NCBI RefSeq assembly: GCF_000407485.1
Contig: NZ_ASWD01000003.1
Coordinates: forward strand, 496,001 to 560,000
Origin: Enterococcus pallens ATCC BAA-351
GTDB taxonomy: Bacteria > Bacillota > Bacilli > Lactobacillales > Enterococcaceae
DNA: 64,000 bases
Direction of reading: 5' to 3'
Shown piece by piece: positions 56,720 to 64,000 of the stretch. Numbering within the stretch: position 1 is the first letter of the stretch; each line of letters starts with the position of its first letter. Under the pieces are notes generated by a model that saw only the letters and a program-made list of their open reading frames with translations, was not told the origin of the DNA and ran no database searches. Position numbers and translations under genes: made by a program.

Positions 56720-56787
56720 TCAAAGGTCCCACCCACAAATGTTACTACAAGCATTTGTGGGTGGGACCTTTGATTATGAGTGATCTG
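56706..56787. repeat. 36-bp perfect inverted repeat overlapping the permease 3' end
   Basis: Arms at 56706-56741 and 56752-56787 are exact reverse complements, with a ten-base spacer. The left arm begins in the last three codons (Asp-His-Ser) and stop of the permease; the right arm is their inverted copy downstream. The core GGTCCCACCCAC/GTGGGTGGGACC is very stable. There is no T run after it, so it is not a standard terminator. Confidence 0.9.
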
Positions 56788-56840
56788 GATAAGTTTAAGC
56801 AAGCTCCATTTTGAAACTATGACCTACCTGCATTTTTTGA

Positions 56841-56876
56841 ACAATACAAATAAGCACCTTCCGTAAGAAAGTGCTC
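56841..56876 (-). terminator. terminator after ohr
   Basis: On the minus strand AGCACTTTC and GAAGGTGCT form a 9-bp stem with one G-U, followed by a T-rich tail (TATTTGTATTG). Confidence 0.65.
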
Positions 56877-56887
56877 AGACTTTATAT

Positions 56888-57289
56888 TTAAACTAATTCT
56901 ACAGATACTTCAATATTTCCACGAGTGGCTTTAGAATATGGGCAAAATTCATGTGCTTCCTTCACAACTGTCTCAGCTTGAGCTGCTTCAATACCAGGAA
57001 GTGATACTTCTAAGATAACCCCGATTTGAAAACCACCATCGTCAGTTTGATAAAGTGATACTCTCGCCTTAACTTCAGAATCGGATTGTAATTGATGTTC
57101 CTCTAAAATATGTTGTACTGCTCCATTAAAACAAGAAGCATAGCCAGCAGCGAACAATTGCTCTGGATTGGTTCCTTCTGCATGAATTGACGGTGGTTCA
57201 ATTTTCATATGCATTTTTCCGCCGGGCGCTTCTACTTCACCGTTCCGTCCACCATGATTAATCATAGATGTTTCGTACATTTTTTTCAT
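56888..57289 (-). CDS. ohr: organic hydroperoxide resistance protein Ohr/OsmC
   Basis: A 133-residue thiol peroxidase that reduces organic hydroperoxides. The two redox cysteines are Cys53 (YASCFNGA) and Cys116 (HEFCPYSKATRGN), the spacing expected for Ohr, with the partner Arg15 in NHGGRNGEV. The start at 57289 is seven bases after AAAGGAAG; a TTG one codon upstream is not needed. It is monocistronic, with a possible operator 61 bases upstream. The normal regulator OhrR is not encoded in this window. Confidence 0.94.
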   Translation of the reverse strand: MKKMYETSMINHGGRNGEVEAPGGKMHMKIEPPSIHAEGTNPEQLFAAGYASCFNGAVQHILEEHQLQSDSEVKARVSLYQTDDGGFQIGVILEVSLPGIEAAQAETVVKEAHEFCPYSKATRGNIEVSVELV

Positions 57290-57349
57290 CAAGCATCTTC
57301 CTTTCTAGTTTTAGTCTATAACCAATCCTTAAGGAACACAATGAACTTG

Positions 57350-57364
57350 CTTACAAAATGTAGT
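57350..57364. promoter_or_regulatory. operator-like element upstream of ohr, similar to one before lactate oxidase
   Basis: CTTACAAAATGTAGT matches the lactate-oxidase element CTTACAAAACGTAAG (62944-62958) at 12 of 15 positions, and keeps the half sites TAC and GTA five bases apart. It lies 61 bases upstream of the ohr start. The factor is unknown. Confidence 0.35.
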
Positions 57365-57463
57365 TTTATGGAAACTTTTTCGATTAATTGAAAAATTAGT
57401 TTCTAGGAATCTCAAAGAATATTCATTTTGCTTGTCCACAATTGTCACTTCAAGTTGTATAAA

Positions 57464-57504
57464 TAAAAAAAGAACCAATACCATTTTACAGGTATTAGTT
57501 CCTT
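57464..57504 (-). terminator. terminator of the rplJL operon
   Basis: AAGGAAC(T)AATACC pairs with GGTATT(G)GTTCTT around an eight-base loop, followed by T7 on the minus strand. Confidence 0.85.
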
Positions 57505-57514
57505 CATTGAAAAA

Positions 57515-57883
57515 TTATTTTACAGTTACTGAAGCGCCAACTTCTTCTAAAGCAGCTTTTAATTCTTCTGCTTCTTCTTTTGATACGCCTTCTTTAACTG
57601 GTGCAGGAGCGCCATCAACTACAGCTTTAGCTTCTTTCAAACCTAAGCCAGTTGCTTCACGAACTGCTTTGATAACTTTAACTTTTTGATCACCGACAGC
57701 TGATAATTCAACAGTGAATTCTGTTTGTTCTTCAGCAGCAGGACCTGCAGCAGCACCTGCAGCGGCTACAGGTGCTGCTGCAGTTACGCCAAATTCGTCT
57801 TCGATAGCTTTAACTAAGTCGTTTAATTCTAGGATTGTCGCGCCTTTTAGCTCTTCGACAATGTTTTCAATGTTCAATGCCAT
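57515..57883 (-). CDS. rplL: 50S ribosomal protein L7/L12
   Basis: A 122-residue acidic stalk protein. The N-terminal dimer helices ([18 protein letters not shown]) lead to an Ala/Gly/Pro-rich hinge at about residues 36-52 and the C-terminal domain that recruits translation factors ([18 protein letters not shown]). It is the second gene after rplJ, with a terminator just beyond. Confidence 0.98.
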   Translation of the reverse strand: MALNIENIVEELKGATILELNDLVKAIEDEFGVTAAAPVAAAGAAAGPAAEEQTEFTVELSAVGDQKVKVIKAVREATGLGLKEAKAVVDGAPAPVKEGVSKEEAEELKAALEEVGASVTVK

Positions 57884-57934
57884 TTTAAATTTCCTCCATA
57901 ATATATGTTTTTATTTTTTGTTCTTACGCAGCGA

Positions 57935-58435
57935 TTAAGCTACTTCTTCTTCTTTTTCTGCTACAGCCTTGACAGCGTAAGCCACGTTGCGGACTGGCGC
58001 TTGTAGGACAGATAATAGCATAGATAGAAGTCCGTCGCGGTTTGGAAGTTTTGCAAGAGCAGTAATTTCTTCGATAGAAGCTACCTTGCCTTCAATGATC
58101 CCGCCTTTGATTTCTAATGCATCAGCTTCCTTAGAAAACTCATCGATAATTTTAGCTGGTGCTACAACATCTTCATTACTAAATGCTACAGCTGTAGGTC
58201 CAGTAAACACTTCACCCAAACCTTCAAGACCAGCTTTTTCAGCGGCACGAGATAGGATAGAGTTTTTGATGACTTTCATTTCAACATTAGCGTCGCGTAG
58301 TTGTTTACGTAGACGAGTCACTTGGTCTACTGTTAAACCACGATAATCAACAATAACGGCTGAAGCTGCTGCGCTGAATTTTTCTGATACTTCATCAACG
58401 ATAGCGGCTTTTTTAGCGATTGCTACTTCACTCAT
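57935..58435 (-). CDS. rplJ: 50S ribosomal protein L10
   Basis: A 166-residue stalk base protein. The N-terminal RNA-binding domain has [17 protein letters not shown] near residue 27, and the C-terminal helix binds L7/L12 dimers. The L10-L12 complex should regulate this operon through the leader at 58477-58597. It follows a good AGGAGG. Confidence 0.98.
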   Translation of the reverse strand: MSEVAIAKKAAIVDEVSEKFSAAASAVIVDYRGLTVDQVTRLRKQLRDANVEMKVIKNSILSRAAEKAGLEGLGEVFTGPTAVAFSNEDVVAPAKIIDEFSKEADALEIKGGIIEGKVASIEEITALAKLPNRDGLLSMLLSVLQAPVRNVAYAVKAVAEKEEEVA

Positions 58436-58476
58436 TTATATTTCACCTCCTGATTTTGATGGAAGGGTTTTTTTAC

Positions 58477-58597
58477 AAAAAAATACCCTATGCCACCGTA
58501 GACATAGAGGGACTATTGAATGTTCTCAATAAATGTCCTCGGTAGGAAATTAAGGCTTACGCCACCTACTGTCTTCGGTACAGTTAATTACTAACCT
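58477..58597 (-). promoter_or_regulatory. ribosomal protein L10 leader with attenuator
   Basis: The untranslated leader of rplJ. Near its end, CCCTCTATG and CATAGGG form a stem (58511-58503 with 58492-58486) followed by TATTTTTTT, an intrinsic terminator placed before the rplJ start. Upstream segments such as CCTACCGAGGACAT could form the alternative fold and the L10-L12 binding site, as known for Firmicutes. Confidence 0.75.
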
Positions 58598-58632
58598 CGA
58601 CTACCTTACCACAAGTTAGGTAGTCGAGTCAA
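58596..58632 (-). promoter_or_regulatory. rplJ promoter overlapping a hairpin
   Basis: On the minus strand TTGACT (58632-58627), an 18-base spacer and TAAGGT (58608-58603) preceded by TGG form a promoter. The same region is an 11-bp perfect inverted repeat (CTCGACTACCT / AGGTAGTCGAG, 58596-58628), which may end rplA transcripts. Confidence 0.55.
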
Positions 58633-58647
58633 TCATTAAATTATTTT

Positions 58648-59337
58648 TTAGATAGATGCTTGATCAACGTGGATCCCAGGACCAAATGTTGTAGTCACTG
58701 TGATGTTTTTGATATATTGACCTTTAGCTGTTGCAGGTTTAGCTTTCAATAAAGTGTCATTGATTGTTTTGAAGTTTTCAATTAGCTTCGCATCATCAAA
58801 AGAAACTTTTCCAATTGGTGCATGGATATTTCCAGCTTTATCTACACGATAAGTTACTTTACCAGCTTTTACTTCTTCAATCGCTTTAGTAACATCCATA
58901 GTAACAGTACCTGTCTTAGGGTTTGGCATTAAGCCTTTAGGACCTAATACGCGTCCCAATTTACCAACAGTTGCCATCATATCAGGTGTTGCAACGACTA
59001 CGTCAAAGTCAAACCATCCGCCTTGGATTTTTTGTACCAAGTCGTCATCTCCAACAAAATCAGCACCTGCTGCTTCTGCTTCTTTCGCTTTTTCACCTTT
59101 TGCGAATACTAATACAGATTGTGTTTTACCCGTTCCGTTTGGCAAAACTACTGCTCCACGGATTTGTTGGTCTGCCTTTTTAGGGTCTACGCTCAATTTA
59201 TAAGCAACTTCAACAGTTGCGTCAAATTTTGCGATGTTTGTTTCTTTAGCCAAAGCTACTGCTTCTTCAACAGAATACGCTTTTGAGCTGTCAACTTTTT
59301 TTAATGCTTCTTGCATTTTTTTGCTTTTTTTAGCCAT
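58648..59337 (-). CDS. rplA: 50S ribosomal protein L1
   Basis: A 229-residue stalk protein that binds 23S rRNA helix 76-78 and represses its own operon. It has the [20 protein letters not shown] segment near residue 38 and [17 protein letters not shown] near 130. The length is standard. It follows rplK by 93 bases that contain a candidate L1-binding hairpin. Confidence 0.98.
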   Translation of the reverse strand: MAKKSKKMQEALKKVDSSKAYSVEEAVALAKETNIAKFDATVEVAYKLSVDPKKADQQIRGAVVLPNGTGKTQSVLVFAKGEKAKEAEAAGADFVGDDDLVQKIQGGWFDFDVVVATPDMMATVGKLGRVLGPKGLMPNPKTGTVTMDVTKAIEEVKAGKVTYRVDKAGNIHAPIGKVSFDDAKLIENFKTINDTLLKAKPATAKGQYIKNITVTTTFGPGIHVDQASI

Positions 59338-59351
59338 TTTGTTTCCTCCTT

Positions 59352-59379
59352 ATGTGGTTATAACGGTAGAACCTCCCAC
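59352..59379 (-). promoter_or_regulatory. candidate L1-binding hairpin before rplA
   Basis: The minus strand begins GTGGGAGG, contains a short variable stem and ends AACCACAT, then AAGGAGG and the rplA start. The same ends occur before rplK (59873-59914). GTGG can pair with CCAC, as in the rRNA target of L1. Confidence 0.6.
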
Positions 59380-59430
59380 GTGTTTTGATTTTTCAATCAA
59401 GAGACGACTGAGAAGCTGTAGGTTCAGGAA

Positions 59431-59853
59431 TTATTCGACAGTAATTCCCATGCTTCTTGCAGTACCTTCAACCATGCGCATTGCTGCTTCAACATCAGCT
59501 GCGTTTAGGTCTTCCATTTTCAACTCAGCGATTTCTTTTACTTGGTCGCTAGTAACTTTTGCAACTTTGGTTTTATTTGGTTCGCCTGAACCTTTTTCAA
59601 TTTTCGCTGCTTTTTTCAATAATACTGCAGCTGGTGGTGTTTTTGTAACGAAGGTGAATGAACGATCTTCGTATACAGAAATCACTACGGGAATGATCAA
59701 GCCTGCTTGATCTGCGGTACGAGCGTTAAATTCTTTTGTAAAGCCCATAATGTTGATACCGGCTTGACCTAGTGCAGGTCCTACTGGGGGTGCTGGTGTT
59801 GCTTTCCCTGCAGGAATTTGCAATTTAACGATTTTTTCTACTTTTTTTGCCAC
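59431..59853 (-). CDS. rplK: 50S ribosomal protein L11
   Basis: A 140-residue protein of the GTPase-associated centre. The Pro-rich N-terminal domain ([19 protein letters not shown] near residues 15-33) and C-terminal rRNA-binding domain ([20 protein letters not shown]) are both complete. First gene of rplKA. Confidence 0.98.
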   Translation of the reverse strand: MAKKVEKIVKLQIPAGKATPAPPVGPALGQAGINIMGFTKEFNARTADQAGLIIPVVISVYEDRSFTFVTKTPPAAVLLKKAAKIEKGSGEPNKTKVAKVTSDQVKEIAELKMEDLNAADVEAAMRMVEGTARSMGITVE

Positions 59854-59872
59854 GAGACATACCTCCTTGGGT

Positions 59873-59914
59873 CCGTGATGTGGTTAATTGGAGATAAAGA
59901 TTTCTCCTCCCACT
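59873..59914 (-). promoter_or_regulatory. candidate L1-binding leader before rplK
   Basis: The minus strand reads GTGGGAGGAGA, a loop, TCTCC, then TTAACCACATCACGG. The outer GTGG/CCAC and inner GGAGA/TCTCC pairs make a hairpin 20 bases before the rplK start, similar to Firmicutes L1 autoregulation leaders. Confidence 0.65.
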
Positions 59915-59943
59915 GTTACAGTGTGCAAAACACACACTAAGAC

Positions 59944-59972
59944 ATGATAGCAAAAGTCTTAAACTATTTCAA
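59944..59972 (-). promoter_or_regulatory. promoter of rplKA
   Basis: On the minus strand TTGAAA, exactly 17 bases, and TATCAT. The start of transcription would be about 85 bases upstream of rplK, leaving room for the leader. Confidence 0.7.
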
Positions 59973-60138
59973 GAGCTTTTCAATTTTCTAATAATAAATA
60001 TTTTCTTCACAAACACTTCATATACGATTAGAATAACAAAACAAATTGCTAATTTTCCTATATATATAGTGACTTTGTGTTAAACTATGATCGAATTGAA
60101 GAGGCATTTCTACTAGACACTCAAGGAGGCTTAAAATA

Positions 60139-60810
60139 ATGGAAAATTTAAAGTATCGCAGTGTTTTCGATATTATCGGTCCTGTCATGGTTGGGCCAAG
60201 CAGTTCTCACACAGCAGGCGCTGCTCGCATTGGGAAAGTATGTCGGATGATTTTTGGCGAGAAACCCGATTCAGTTGAGATTGATCTTTATGAATCTTTT
60301 GCTAAAACTTATCGCGGACATGGAACAGACATCGCATTAATTGGGGGACTTTTGGGTATGAATCCAGATGATCCACGCTTAGCAGATTCTTTAAAAATCG
60401 CTCATGAAGAAGGAATCGAAGTATTATTTGTTCCAAAAAAAGAAAAAGCTAAACACCCTAACTTAGTAACTATGCATCTTAAAAAAGGAAATTACAAGAT
60501 GTCAGTTACTGGTATCTCAATCGGTGGCGGTAATATCCAAATATCAGAGCTTGACGGATTCAGCATCTCCTTATCAATGGGCACCCCTACTTTTATTGTG
60601 GTGCATGAAGATGTACGCGGGTTACTTGCTCGAGTGTCTGCGGTAATTTCTGATGCTGGAATTAATATTGGCACAGTGACCATGACTCGTCAGAAAAAAG
60701 GCGATAACGGAATCTTAGTTTTAGAGGTTGATGATAAGCCAACAGATGATTCAACAAAAGAAAAATTACGATCTTTGGATCATGTGCTTAGTGTAACCTA
60801 TTTTGATTAG
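60139..60810 (+). CDS. sdaAB: L-serine dehydratase, iron-sulfur dependent, beta subunit
   Basis: A 223-residue subunit of the two-chain enzyme that deaminates L-serine to pyruvate and ammonia. The N-terminal domain has VGPSSSHTAGAARIGK near residues 17-32, shared with the phosphoserine-like fold, and residues about 148-223 form an ACT domain (VVHEDVRGLLARVSAVISD) that may sense serine. ATG follows AAGGAGG. It is 32 bases before sdaAA. Confidence 0.96.
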   Translation: MENLKYRSVFDIIGPVMVGPSSSHTAGAARIGKVCRMIFGEKPDSVEIDLYESFAKTYRGHGTDIALIGGLLGMNPDDPRLADSLKIAHEEGIEVLFVPKKEKAKHPNLVTMHLKKGNYKMSVTGISIGGGNIQISELDGFSISLSMGTPTFIVVHEDVRGLLARVSAVISDAGINIGTVTMTRQKKGDNGILVLEVDDKPTDDSTKEKLRSLDHVLSVTYFD

Positions 60811-60842
60811 CTATAAATAGTAAATAATAAGGAGGCAAGAGT

Positions 60843-61742
60843 ATGTTTCTGTCGATAAAAGAATTAGTGGAACAAGCACAAGATTATCCTAGTATTGGTG
60901 AATTAATGGTCGCAACTGAACAAGAACTGACTGGACGAAGCCGAGAAGAAATTATTGAATTAATGGAACGAAATTTGGAAGTGATGTCAAGCTCAATTGA
61001 TGAAGGAATTGCGGGAGTTAAATCCGTTACTGGGATTACTGGTGGTGATGCAAAGCGATTGGATCAATACATTAATTCTGGTAATTTTCTAAGCGGAAAT
61101 ACTATTTTACAAGCAGTCCGCAATGCCGTAGCTGTCAATGAAGTAAATGCAAAAATGGGCCTGATCTGTGCAACCCCTACTGCTGGTAGTGCAGGAGTAG
61201 TTGCTGGTGTTCTAATGGCGGCTCGCGAAAAATTGAATTTAACACACGCTGAACAGTTGGATTTCTTATTTACAGCTGGAGCTTTCGGCTTAGTCATCGC
61301 TAACAGTGCTTCCATTTCTGGAGCGGAAGGCGGATGTCAAGCTGAGGTGGGTTCTGCTAGTGCTATGGCAGCGGCTGCTCTAGTAGCAGCAAATGGTGGA
61401 ACCCCACAAATGGCAGCTGAAGCTGTTGCCATTACTTTAAAGAATGTGATGGGGTTAATTTGCGACCCTGTAGCCGGTCTGGTTGAAGTACCTTGTGTTA
61501 AAAGAAATGCAATGGGGTCTTCCCAAGCTTTTATCTCTGCAGACATGGCCTTAGCTGGGATTCGTAGTGTGATTCCTCCAGACGAGGTAATAGAAGCAAT
61601 GTACAAGGTTGGTCGTGCGATGCCTTCTATCTTTAAAGAAACAGCTGAAGGTGGTGTCGCTACAACTCCAACTGGCTTACGCTTGAGTAGAGAGGTTTAT
61701 GGTGAAACCTCTGCTGATGAGCAGGCAGGACAATTAGTATAA
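60843..61742 (+). CDS. sdaAA: L-serine dehydratase, iron-sulfur dependent, alpha subunit
   Basis: A 299-residue catalytic subunit that carries the 4Fe-4S cluster. The cluster cysteines are in EGGCQAEVGSASAMAAAA near residue 163 and CDPVAGLVEVPCVKRNA near 206-217. GLICATPTAGSAGVV near residue 103 is typical. The operon supplies pyruvate from serine. The enzyme is oxygen-sensitive, which is notable next to an oxygen-using lactate oxidase. Confidence 0.96.
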   Translation: MFLSIKELVEQAQDYPSIGELMVATEQELTGRSREEIIELMERNLEVMSSSIDEGIAGVKSVTGITGGDAKRLDQYINSGNFLSGNTILQAVRNAVAVNEVNAKMGLICATPTAGSAGVVAGVLMAAREKLNLTHAEQLDFLFTAGAFGLVIANSASISGAEGGCQAEVGSASAMAAAALVAANGGTPQMAAEAVAITLKNVMGLICDPVAGLVEVPCVKRNAMGSSQAFISADMALAGIRSVIPPDEVIEAMYKVGRAMPSIFKETAEGGVATTPTGLRLSREVYGETSADEQAGQLV

Positions 61743-61756
61743 ATTCGTCGAAAGTC

Positions 61757-61799
61757 GAAAAAAACCTCTTAAAACTTACTCGTTTTAAGAGGTTTTTTT
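61757..61799. terminator. bidirectional terminator between sdaAA and lactate oxidase
   Basis: An 18-bp perfect stem (AAAAAAACCTCTTAAAAC and its complement) with a six-base loop, A7 and T7 on the flanks. Confidence 0.9.
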
Positions 61800-61802
61800 C
61801 AA

Positions 61803-62900
61803 TTAAATCAATTTTGTATTTTTTACTTCTTCAATTGTTTTAGTACCAGCTAGCTGCATCGTAATAGATAGTTCTTTGTTTAAATGTTCAAATACCGAAG
61901 TAACGCCTTCTGCTCCACCTAGATTTAATCCATAAATAACCGGGCGTCCAATGGCTACCAAATCTGCTCCACTAGCTAAAGCTTTAAAAACATGTTCACC
62001 TCGACGAACTCCGCTATCAAAAACAATTGGTACCCTTTTGTTGACTACTTCAGCAATTAAAGGTAATACATCAAATGATGCAGGCCCTCCATCTAGTTGA
62101 CGTCCACCATGATTAGAAATCCAAATACCATCTGCGCCTGCACTGATTGCTACCTCAGCATCTTCAGGTGATTGGATTCCTTTCACAAACACTGGTAAGT
62201 TAGTTATGTCCTTAATTTTCTTTATGTCTTCCGGAACTAAACCTTGTTTAGCGGCAGCATAAATTTCAGCGATACCTTTTCCTTCTCCATTACCAGCAGC
62301 GTCTTTCTCACTATAAGCAGCTAGATTAGGCATTGGTAATGGAAACTCGAAGTGATTGATAATATCTTCCTCACGATATCCACCTAATGTAGAATCCGCT
62401 GTTAAAATCACAGCCTTTGCCCCAGCTTGTACAGCCTTTGCCAAAATGAATTCATTAAATCCATCATCTTTACTCATATATAATTGGAAAAATTGTGGTG
62501 CTCCAGGAGCAGCTTCTGCAGCGTCTTCAATTGTTGTATTTGCATAAGTACTTATAGAAAAAATTGAACCCACAGCTGCTACACCCTTGGCTGTATCAGA
62601 CTCTCCTTTTTCATGAGCCAATCCTTGAGCAGCTGAAGGAGCCTGAATAATTGGTGTTTTCAGCTCCATATCCCAAAGTTTCGTACGTAAATCAGCATGA
62701 TCAATTCCACGCAAAACTCTAGGCATGATTGATTTTTTATTGAAAGAAGCCGTGTTTTCCTTCATCGTCCATTCATCTTCAGAACCGCCACGAATATATC
62801 CAAATGCACCCTTTTCCATACGTTCTTTCACACGCGCCTCTAAGGAAGCTATATTTACAATCTCAATTGGATGTTCTTCATTACTTGCTTGATAAGTCAT
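61803..62900 (-). CDS. lox: L-lactate oxidase (FMN-dependent alpha-hydroxy-acid oxidase)
   Basis: A 365-residue flavoenzyme that oxidises lactate with oxygen to pyruvate and hydrogen peroxide. The TIM barrel shows the substrate tyrosine in GYIRGGSEDEWT (Tyr35), the FMN-contact segment IQAPSAAQGLAHEKGE near residue 85, and the catalytic SNHGGRQLDGG with His and Arg near 264 and 267. The N-terminal part matches aerococcal and enterococcal lactate oxidase; an oxidase for another hydroxy acid is the main alternative. Its promoter has an inverted repeat in the spacer. Confidence 0.85.
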   Translation of the reverse strand: MTYQASNEEHPIEIVNIASLEARVKERMEKGAFGYIRGGSEDEWTMKENTASFNKKSIMPRVLRGIDHADLRTKLWDMELKTPIIQAPSAAQGLAHEKGESDTAKGVAAVGSIFSISTYANTTIEDAAEAAPGAPQFFQLYMSKDDGFNEFILAKAVQAGAKAVILTADSTLGGYREEDIINHFEFPLPMPNLAAYSEKDAAGNGEGKGIAEIYAAAKQGLVPEDIKKIKDITNLPVFVKGIQSPEDAEVAISAGADGIWISNHGGRQLDGGPASFDVLPLIAEVVNKRVPIVFDSGVRRGEHVFKALASGADLVAIGRPVIYGLNLGGAEGVTSVFEHLNKELSITMQLAGTKTIEEVKNTKLI

Positions 62901-62932
62901 CGTAATTCCTTCTTTCTTTTTATTACGACCAC

Positions 62933-62961
62933 ATCATACATCTCTTACAAAACGTAAGCAA
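62933..62961 (-). promoter_or_regulatory. lactate oxidase promoter with inverted repeat in the spacer
   Basis: On the minus strand TTGCTT, exactly 17 bases, and TATGAT. CTTAC-AAAAC-GTAAG (62944-62958) lies across the spacer and -35, suited to repression. A related element precedes ohr (57350-57364). Confidence 0.6.
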
Positions 62962-63359
62962 ATATTTTTACTCGAGACTGAATAGACTTTTGATAACATC
63001 AGTTGTTTTCTCAGAAGTTAAGTCATTTCTACTAGTTTTTAAATAAAAATCCAGTTTTTGTAATTAAGTGTTAATCGCTTAATTTCAGCTTATCTTGTTT
63101 CTAAATTTGAACTCCAATTTAAAAAAATTTTACTCTTGTGCACCCCAAAATGGAGGATGCACTATCAAACTTTTCAAAGTACGCTTCTGATTTCTACATA
63201 AGAGCTTTAGTCTTCTCCACAGCAAAATTCACTAATACTATGAAAATTGGATATTTAACCTAGTTTCTCTCTGGGTTTACATCTAAAATTTTCAGTTCTT
63301 CATTTTAATACTTGTTTTTCTACTACCAGTCAAAATCAAAGCAGCGAGATTTTTGTTTT
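62962..63359. other. 398-base non-coding stretch between lactate oxidase and hydrolase genes
   Basis: AT-rich, with no open frame of note, no tRNA and no strong hairpin on either strand. A weak inverted repeat near the hydrolase stop (CAAAAATC / GATTTTG, about 63335-63355) could be part of a poor terminator. Confidence 0.5.
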
Positions 63360-64000
63360 TTACTTCCATAGAAATTGATTAATTTGTTGATCTACAACCT
63401 TATTCTCATGCAATCGGCTGTGCTGTGCATCGGGTCCAGTAAAAACAACCTGTTTGATTGAATTGCCGTTTTTCTTAACTAACGAGTAGATAGACAAAGC
63501 ACTGGTCAGCTGAACTGTTCCATCATTAGATGTGGAGCTGTCTAATTTCCCAGCTAATAAAAGAATCGGTAAACTTGCTGGTATATTAGCTATTCCGTTC
63601 CCATAGTCATTATAACGATCAGATTTTTGTGTTGGACCATTCAATAAAAGATCATCCATGTCTTGTTGATCAGATGTATCAATAAAGTCATTAAGCGGTG
63701 ATCCAATTGCTATCAGTTTAACGATTTTGGGACTATCCTCTGGTTCTCCATAAGTTGTCAAAAATCGGAAAGAACTAACACCACCCATTGAATGGCCTAC
63801 AATATTTACTTGTTCAATATTTTGCGAGTTTAGATACTTTAACACAGTATAAATCCATTCCGTTTGATTCCATTCATTACTCTTATTGTCTGCAAACAAA
63901 ACTTGGATCATTGGATTATTCTTTACATGACTTAATTTCCCGTCAATCTGAAGTGTACCATCTGATTGAACAGTAATGATCATTTCTTTATGTGCCAACT
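63360..64000 (-). CDS. alpha/beta hydrolase, DUF915 type, 5' end cut by window edge
   Basis: The visible 213 codons contain the nucleophile elbow VGHSMGG with the active serine, a preceding strand QVLFADNKSNEW typical of DUF915 proteins, GSPLNDF, AGKLDSSTSNDGTV with the likely acid Asp, and DAQHSRLHEN with the His. The frame is open to the right edge and lacks the expected signal peptide and HGYGG segment, so the true start is outside. The family is secreted or surface-associated hydrolases of lactic acid bacteria, substrate unknown. Confidence 0.85.
   Translation of the reverse strand, partial: LAHKEMIITVQSDGTLQIDGKLSHVKNNPMIQVLFADNKSNEWNQTEWIYTVLKYLNSQNIEQVNIVGHSMGGVSSFRFLTTYGEPEDSPKIVKLIAIGSPLNDFIDTSDQQDMDDLLLNGPTQKSDRYNDYGNGIANIPASLPILLLAGKLDSSTSNDGTVQLTSALSIYSLVKKNGNSIKQVVFTGPDAQHSRLHENKVVDQQINQFLWK

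Noticed and set aside
58596..58628. Complete intrinsic terminator between rplA and rplJ
   Set aside because: The hairpin is strong but has no T run, and it overlaps the rplJ promoter; noted there only.

Overview
The window is AT-rich chromosomal DNA of a low-GC Gram-positive coccus of the Lactobacillales, most likely family Enterococcaceae (Enterococcus, Tetragenococcus, Vagococcus or a relative). The reasons are a complete dcw division and wall cluster in the order mraZ-rsmH-ftsL-pbp-mraY-murD-murG-divIB-ftsA-ftsZ-yggS-sepF-yggT-ylmH-divIVA-ileS, an epa-like rhamnopolysaccharide locus downstream of map and yihY, a DtxR-type regulator next to zwf, and typical Gram-positive Shine-Dalgarno sequences. 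The species is not assigned. I see no phage, insertion sequence, plasmid gene or CRISPR array.

Layout. 1-11.9 kb (minus): map, yihY and, from its own promoter near 10.12 kb, an epa-like wall polysaccharide operon: tagO-type initiator, two GT2 glycosyltransferases, rmlA, rmlC, rmlB, rmlD, a third GT2, a large membrane protein and a Wzy-like membrane protein cut by the left edge. 12.0-17.4 kb: flavodoxin, PepS aminopeptidase, tRNA-Arg(CCT), an sfsA-oxidoreductase-DEAD helicase operon and a small DUF4828-like protein. 17.4-25.7 kb: gltBD (glutamate synthase) divergent from a DtxR-family regulator and zwf. 25.8-43.8 kb: ileS with a T-box leader, then the dcw cluster back to mraZ and a DUF3397 gene, with MraZ operator repeats. 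44-53.1 kb: a 38-codon DUF4044-like gene on the plus strand, then recN, argR, tlyA, ispA, xseB, xseA, folD, nusB, an Asp23-family gene, efp and pepP. 53.1-57.3 kb is the least conserved part: a broken GlsB-like gene, a degenerate LCP-like protein, an acidic orphan, an intact GlsB-like gene, an amino-acid permease ending in a 36-bp perfect inverted repeat, and ohr. 57.5-59.9 kb: rplKA and rplJL with candidate L1 and L10 leaders. 60-64 kb: L-serine dehydratase sdaAB/sdaAA, lactate oxidase, and the 3' part of a DUF915-type hydrolase cut by the right edge.

How it fits together. Most of the window is housekeeping: peptidoglycan precursors and septum assembly, wall rhamnose polymer synthesis, nitrogen and redox metabolism (GltBD, Zwf, serine dehydratase, lactate oxidase), isoprenoids, one-carbon metabolism and translation. 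I found no clear undescribed multi-gene system. The most unusual signals are small: terminators built from inverted copies of the preceding gene's 3' end (permease, nusB), a decayed paralogue beside an intact one, a catalytically degenerate LCP-like protein, a similar 15-bp element upstream of both lactate oxidase and ohr, and two near-identical candidate L1-binding sites, one before rplK and one before rplA. Several starts were moved to the codon that matches the ribosome-binding site (rmlA, flavodoxin, oxidoreductase, sfsA, the DtxR-type regulator, murD, rsmH, nusB, pepP, the LCP-like gene, ohr).
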